Shown here: positions 57,311 through 64,000 of the stretch, piece after piece
How the letters are laid out: every line of letters starts with the position of its first letter
Numbering within the stretch: position 1 is the first letter of the stretch
Source of the DNA: Hetaerina americana
Lineage: Eukaryota > Arthropoda > Insecta > Odonata > Calopterygidae
Direction of reading: 5' to 3'
DNA length: 64,000 bases
NCBI GenBank assembly: GCA_022747635.1
Contig: JAKTNV010000001.1
Location: 37,167,351 to 37,231,350 of the forward strand
Program-made: the position numbers and the translations under genes
The notes under the pieces: generated by a model
Database searches by the model: none
The model's input: the letters and a program-made list of their open reading frames with translations, nothing else
What the model was told of the DNA's origin: nothing

Positions 57311-60300
57311 AAAATAAGGAAAGGTAGTATTTGAATATGTGGAGTAAAATTGTGGACTAGGAGGTAAGATATTAATCGATTGAAGAGAAACTAAGAAAGA
57401 AGAAGATAAAATGTGCAGACTGAATGGCAATTGAAGAAGTCCTAAGAGGAACGGCAAAAAACGAAAAACATATATACATTGTAACATTACATTTAATTAA
57501 GATTATTCCGAGACAATAGTTTGCTGGACATAGTTATCCAAGAAGAGAGGCTGAAGTCAAGGATTAATTGCGGTAATCATTTCATGAGTTTCTGATTGAC
57601 ATAAAAACGGGACATCTCTTAGGAAGGTTGTAATCAACCCTAGAATAAATAAATTGAAAGATGACTTACTTGCCAAGTAATCAGAAACATAATATATTTC
57701 GGGGTAGAGTTTTCAAGTTGAATACACAATTAGTTGGTTGGGTGTGCGATAGCGAACGCAATACCTAGTTGATTACCATAGAATTAAATATACTTAATAA
57801 GGTAAATCACCTCCTAGTTCCCAATTCATCTCGAATTCCATCGTACCAAAATTTTTCACAACGTCCAAGACCTTAGCTTATTGGTGGCACCAACAATAAG
57901 TGCTAACATTACTATCAGACTTTGTTGCAAAATATTCAAATGGTATTTAATGGTGGACATTTTCAGATCCGTCCCACCTACCACTCTCTCTCTCTCTCTT
58001 CACCTAATTATACGCTCGTTTGCAAGGAAGTTGCTCTCTTTTCCCTAAAAGGTGTAAGCTCATCGTAACAAATGAACACGGCGTGTCGCGAGCGAGAATT
58101 AAGGACATGATTAATGGATGGGTGGGTACACTGGGTGAATATCGAGAAAAGAAGTGTGAGGAGGAGTGGCACGCGAAGACGAGGGCCAGAGAGCAAGAGA
58201 AAAGTTGAAGAAGAAGAGGAAGTTGATGGAAGAAGGGAAGAGGGTCAGGCTGAACGGAGTGAGATCGAGATATTCAAGGTGATACAGGAACGGTCACGAG
58301 ACTGCAACCCCATTTTCCCTCTCATGACGCAGAACGAATAAGGAAGTTATTTCCTTACGCCGCCACTCGGCGTCCCCCGGGACACCGGCCGTCTCCGACC
58401 CCCTCTGCCAAATGCTCCATATGGAGTCCACGTTACTATTCTCATGAACCACCACACCACAAATACTATTTCATACTCGTACTACGTACGCTATACGGCG
58501 TTTGAAATTCACACGTAATGGAACTGCGGGCGGTATTTTCCAGCATGAGTGGGGCGGGGGGGGATTCCCTTTTCCCTTTCCCACACCGCCTGCGTTTTTT
58601 CAGGAAGATCTGGCACTCATGCAATACAAATACTCACGGTACACATCCAGTATGTATACAAAAATGGTGGTGAATTGATTTTTGAATGCATTATATATTT
58701 AGTAATGATTATGTTTACACCACGATCCACATTTCGACAACCTCAACTGTTAAACGTAATTATTTTTAATACTTAAATACCAATATTATTTTTATTTACG
58801 CCATCGAAAAGACTCTTCGAACGAAACAAAATCGGTTCAAATTTGAAATCAATATGTGAAAAGGACGTTAATGTTGACACACAATATGTGTCTACATTAA
58901 ATAAACAACTAACCGTGTTTCCCAATTTTACCAGCGAAACCTCGTCCTCCGGGAATTCTGTGCAATTTTAACAGAAAAAATGTACACAGCACAAAACCTT
59001 GCACTGTCGAAGACAAAGACAATGAAAGAAATTGGAAGTAAGTAAGGGACGATAAAGCTTGACTTAAAGGGTGTCGGTGGGATGAGAAGGGTTGAGATCA
59101 TAAGGAGACCCCTATATGTCTTTTTTAAATTAATTATTTTTCTGACTTAAATAAAATATTAGTAAGATTAATTAATTGATTTGAAATTTATGGAATGGGA
59201 TCATCAAAGTGATATCTCCTAGTTGATGTACAACTCTCTGGATTGGCTATATTTTTAATTGTGGTCTATTTACTAACGTTGATAACAAATGAGGAATTTA
59301 ATCAGAAAAATCAAACTAGCACTTTCTTGTATTAATCAGACAAATATAAAACACTTCTTCTTCGACATTTTAAATTCACATTGTCTCTCAATATATATGA
59401 GTTTTGAAATTCATGCACACCCGCATAAAACATTATATATTATTTTACCAAAAGAAGCCACAAGCAACTAAAAACGCTGGTTCCATACCGAGATTCACAT
59501 ACGCATGCATGTTTGACCCATTTTTGGCATGTGCTTCACCTGAATTTGCAATATTGTCCACCTCAGCCTACATACAAACATTCACCAAGCAAAAACAGAG
59601 ATAAACACCAAGCGAATATTTCGAGCGTTCACGTCCACGCATTTGCTTCTGCGATGCTATAGAATGTAATCACAGGACGAAATCGATTTCTTCCTCCTTT
59701 GGCATTTATGCCGACTTGATAACGGTCTTTACTTACCTTCCTAAGCTAAACCATTTCAAGAGTGTCCCGATAGGGAGGAGATGGCTTCAATTTAAAACTT
59801 TTTTCCGTTGGACTTAAGGAATTGGAAGGACTTCCTCGGTACCTTTCGCCAAATTTTAATAGAGATTCCTCGTTCTACAGTTGAATTTCTTTTAATCTCC
59901 CAACCAATTTCCCAGTGACTTCCTTTGCTGATGGTGTCTTTCGAGCCCCCTTGGAAGCGGATCATTCCCCTTTCTACAGACTTTTCCTAGAGACTATTAA
60001 AATCCGAATCATTTGGAACTCCAATGATCACCTGGCTCCAGCGCCCGCCCAGCAAACTATGTAGCGATCGCAGGTGAAGAGGGAGTGGCCAGACTCGCAT
60101 GATCATGATTGTATTTAGAGGATTTTAGTTTCCCGCCAATTTTTAGCAAAGGGCAAGTGAAGACAATGGTGGACCTTTTTTTGGCGAGTTTCATAAAATT
60201 GTGAGATGCAAAGAGATACATTCAGTTACTCGATCGAACTTGGAGCGGAGTGTATGCCATGGCAGTTGGAGATAGACGATCCCCAACTCTTCCTCCTCTC

Positions 60301-61990
60301 CGCTTGCCACTCGCCGCCGATTGGCTGCCGGGGTACACCGTCACCGGCTCAAACAAGGTCATGCGAATAAGACGGGGTAAAAATATCATAAGGGAGTTTG
60401 AAAGCCATTTGACGTGGATTTATCGATTTTAGACTGGTTATTCACTTGATCGCCTCCCTCCCTCGGACGTCTTCCTCCTCCGCCCTGCCACTCCTTCGCA
60501 TTATTCCTTTTCGGCGAACTCCCAACGATTTTGACTCTCTCCCTCTCCTTTGTCAAAGTATTTTCAAAAGATGTATCTGGTTTCGACGGGCCGGAAAAGA
60601 AGAGAGAGCGAATGTAAGATTTCCGAATTTAATTCCCCTCTTTTCTCGTCCCCTCCTTTTATTCTGACGAGGAAAAAGTGATTTCTTCGCGAATTGAAAA
60701 AAAATGAGAACCATCGGGGAAACTTAATACACACCTTTTTTTCCCTTTGATCGGTTCATCATTCCTCCTCGATTGAAACGTATCACCAATATCATATTAG
60801 TAATCGATCAAAAGGAACACCGATGCGCCTTAATTGGATTGAATTGCGACGGCGATCTGAATCTGATTGGCGGAACCGGAGCGACTGTAATCATGGGTCC
60901 GACGCCAAGAAGATGGGATTCGAGAAAACGGGAGCTTGTACCCCCGCGCCGCTGTCATTTTCCTCCCAGGAACCTAAGAAAGATTATTTTCCCTCGGCAT
61001 CTCTCCGAAGCTAATTCTATAGAATCCTCCTCGTGCTCGAGGTAATTGATGGAGTAGGGTGTTAATGAATAATTAAGGGTTAATAAAACTAACGGTGTGA
61101 GAAAAAATCATATTTATCAAGAGGTATCTACTCGTCTGGTTTGATTTTTGATTGGCCCAATACTAAGCTCTTCTACATTTATGAGCACTATACAACACTA
61201 AATAATTTATCTGCAACCCTGCATCACAATTCTCTATTTTTCAAATCTACAAATTCTGTAAAACTTGTCTATTCCATTCCTACCTCTGTTTCGTCGAACC
61301 AACATTCTACCCTATACCACAGTATTCAACAGTCACTCAATACTGTTATTTTTTTGCATCCGTTTTTCCTGTCTTCTTTGAATTTCTCCCATAAGCCTTC
61401 TTCTAAGCTCTTCCCCCTTCATATCTAGCACTTCTTCGTTTGTTTTCTTTCCGTAGCTTCCTGTTTTCAATTGATCTCCGCACCATGAAACTCATCCTCT
61501 TGCCTCAACGACCAAGTGTACGCGTTTCACGTAAAATGTTACCCTCCATTGTGAGCACTCAACAGTCTTTTCTTAAAATCATTCCTCGTGATCCCTACCA
61601 TCAAAATGTAGCGATGAATTGAGATCAGTATCTTCTTCCATGACATGATAAGGAAAGTATTGACGTTTTCTCCTCGCAAATTCTTTAGGACGATATTTTA
61701 CGAGTGTGTATGGCACATTTCAGCCCGCCAACAACAGACTTCCTCTATTTCCCTCCGCCTTCTCCAGTTTCCTTTCCTTCCCGTGGCCCGGGACATCCTC
61801 CTCTTTGGTGTTTGGGCGTGGGAGGTGCGCTCTGGGGTAAAGTTTACAAGAGGGTCCCGATGTGCGATTATTCCGCAGAAGAGGGAGAGAAAATCGATCT
61901 CCATTGACCGTGACCAAATGTTTCCGTCATCGCTTGTCACAAACACTGCTCACCCGCCTTGATGAATCGAAGTACTGGGAAGCATGGAGT
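57311..61990. other. No gene recognised
   Basis: Includes a ct-repeat at 57982-57999, a purine-rich tract (58130-58260), a minus-strand donor word (ggaag then gtaagt at 59742-59732) without an open exon behind it, and a pyrimidine-rich stretch (61240-61640) that may be an unreadable LINE relic. No gene is called. Confidence 0.4.
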
Positions 61991-62026
61991 TATAAAAGGT
62001 AAAGTGCGCATTCGATGCTCAGTGAG
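61991..62026 (+). promoter_or_regulatory. TATA/initiator core promoter
   Basis: TATAAAAG (61991-61998) lies 30 bases before the A of TCAGTG (62019-62024), exactly the spacing of arthropod RNA polymerase II core promoters. The predicted transcript starts at 62021, is purine-rich, and meets a good donor (cacGTAAGA at 62057), giving a possible 36-base non-coding first exon. No downstream coding exon is visible before the window ends, so the gene served, if any, may lie to the right. Confidence 0.5.
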
Positions 62027-62248
62027 AAAGAGAGAAAGCGGCACCTGCGCAGTCACGTAAGATTGATATGTTTAGCGCGTAGTGTGAAACATTTCTAGCA
62101 CATAATTATATTTTTACGCCTAAATTACGATTAAGAACCCACTGAGTCACCGAGAAAAGTATTTCTTACTTGTTTTGTGTTTCGGTCACAGCTACTAGTA
62201 ATATCAAGGTGTCCGACTATAGTATGAAGTAAAAGTTTCAATCCTTTA

Positions 62249-62314
<66 letters not shown>

Positions 62315-64000
62315 TATGTCTATATATAATATACCACATTTTCCAAAGTCTGGACTCGATCAAATACCACATTTCACGTGGCATTGGTAATTTTCTATGA
62401 AGACGTTGTTGCGGTTTCGGGTGACGTCATGCGCACTCTTCTAGAAGCCGGAGCCAATTGAAAGTTGCGCATATATACCGACTGCATGTGTAATGTGGCA
62501 ATGGGTGGTAAGTTAACTGCTTTCCACGCACCATATCCAATACATTAGACCGCAGAAATCATTTTCACTGCATAGCCTCTTACTTTGTACCAACTCCGAA
62601 GGCCCAAGAAGGCATTCCGTTGTATCGCAATGAGCATATAACCATTGAGGATAGCTCTCAATTCCAGTTTGTTATTATAGGAAAAGGAAATTCATAACCT
62701 AATGGCAAATTACGGACTTTCAACGCTGATACCGAGAAAATATGTAATTATAACCCCTAATTTCAATGCTCAACGAATTCAAGGCCCAGTGTTCCGAGAA
62801 ACACTATCGAACAGACAGAGAGCTATAGTAATAATCCCCACCCCAAGATCGCGACCTCAAAGGTAAATTTATATACGAAGTATTAAAATACTATACACCG
62901 CAATTCCCATTAGCTAAAATTTACGCAGCTACTTTTATTCTAAGTTGCATGAGCAGGTTAACTGTCACCTTGGTGGCCTGGCGTCCCCTGTCATGCGTCA
63001 TCATAGCGATTTTGGAGGATATTTATAGTCAATCTGGCAATTAGATGGAAATTTGACGGCGAATAATTTACATAATTTAAAAAATGTGAGAGCACATCTG
63101 GGAGGAAATATAACCACTTATTCCCTTTAATTAAGAATTAACTGCGTTCCCCCACACAGCAAAATATGGGTCTTCATTGGAATTTCCTTAATTTCTTAAA
63201 ATGAATTCCGCAAGAAAGTAGTTTGACTCTAGTTTAGTCCACTTGATCATTCTGAACTAATTGAAGCCTAAATGGAACACTAGAGATATTTCACATCACC
63301 CTTATTCTTTTTAAGCAGTTTTGATATTTCGAGGGGAATTAAATACAAAGAGTTTCAGAAATGTGCCTTCTTCCAAAAGAAAACTCTTTAAAAAAACACG
63401 AAAAAATATTTTTTTAAAGTCACCAATTATACCCCAGCACCGTTCGATACTTGATAATTTGACATGGATTATAAGCAAATAGCGCGGAAATAATTTGTAT
63501 CCCATTAAATGTTAACTAACGGGTGGACTGTTCTTCTAATTTTTACACGATATTCACGTATTTTTCGAAAAAAAATCTCAATGCCATCCACCAATCGAGG
63601 AAGGTAAATAAAATTTTATAGTCGGCGTAACCTTAGATACACCACTCAGAAAGAAAATCGACCACAATTTCCCAGAAACTTGAATCACTCAAAACTTGTT
63701 TGAAGGTAAAAGAAAGTCTGCATTCTCTCCGATTAGCTTGCTATATTTAGATATTTATTAGATTCAATAACATAATTCTGCAAGAATAACATCGTTTAAA
63801 ACCTACTAGGTGGATTCGTTATGGTAAGTTGATTCCATCACCTAGCTCCTTGATCCAGAAAAGATAAAGTTGACAAGATATGAGAATCTGCGCATGCCAA
63901 AAAAAAAATAAACCATAACAACTAGAGGTCGTTTTTTCGACTTTTATTTTTGTAACGGGCACACAAGGAATTTTTTCTGAGATTTCAACTTCAACAGTCA
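62027..64000. other. No gene recognised
   Basis: AT-rich DNA with no coding exon identified. If the promoter at 61991 is active, this could be its first intron. It contains the TA microsatellite listed separately. Confidence 0.4.
62253..62310. repeat. (TA)n microsatellite
   Basis: An uninterrupted at-repeat followed by acacatatatatgtctatatataata. It is the same class of target as that used by the retroelement at 24032, but empty. Confidence 0.9.

Noticed and set aside
59732..59900. Minus-strand exon before a strong donor word
   Set aside because: Each frame leading to the donor contains a stop close to it, and no acceptor is evident.
1..64000. CRISPR array, bacterial operons or integron-like systems
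   Set aside because: The window is eukaryotic: splice sites, SINEs, LINEs, microsatellites and very low coding density. No regularly spaced repeats with unique spacers occur; the only tandem coding repeat is in pol.

Overview
The window reads as non-coding, repeat-bearing DNA from a large-genome arthropod, most likely an insect. The evidence is indirect. Core promoters are of the arthropod TATA plus TCAGT/TCATTC initiator type. There are tRNA-derived SINEs and decayed LINEs. The one intact element is a Ty3/gypsy retroelement with an insect-type, baculovirus-F-like env. The host protein-coding content I can support is a few isolated exons with splice sites, not a complete gene, which fits very long introns and intergenic DNA. 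I cannot name the species.

The centrepiece is a 9,368-bp endogenous retrovirus-like element at 24032-33399 on the + strand. Two 656-bp LTRs (24032-24687 and 32744-33399) look identical base for base and begin TGTTGC and end GCGACA. The element sits inside a (TA)n microsatellite, so the duplicated target is TA-type. Order: 5' LTR, tRNA-Leu-like primer binding site, leader with a splice donor, gag (three CCHC zinc knuckles), -1 frameshift signal, pol (protease, an in-frame 165-bp tandem repeat, RT, RNase H, integrase with H2C2 and DD35E, GPY module), a small proline-rich ORF with internal repeats, env broken by one in-frame TGA, 3' LTR. Gag and Pol keep all catalytic motifs I checked. Identical LTRs point to a very recent insertion. 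The combination of zinc-knuckle Gag, frameshift signal, coding tandem repeat and extra ORF with an F-like env is the most unusual thing in the window.

Left of the element (1-24031): mostly AT-rich DNA with GC-rich, strand-asymmetric islands (about 2990-3330, 5940-6620, 8400-8690, 11010-11740, 12690-13640). It also has a minus-strand 79-bp exon encoding a signal peptide (5051-5129), a mariner-like terminus (14888), a decayed LINE (19020-19870) and a SINE with a perfect 14-bp target duplication (21238-21541).

Right of the element (33400-64000): a second copy of that SINE (33523-33812), a 13-bp perfect hairpin (36042-36074) and a GC-rich, G4-prone region (36850-37830). Next come a probable minus-strand exon (38760-38946), more minus-strand LINE remnants (48340-48640, 50640-51480, 57216-57310), a PLE-like tail with a hammerhead-like core (48221-48252), a second SINE family (53656-53848), a long TA microsatellite (62253-62310) and a good TATA/initiator core promoter (61991-62026).
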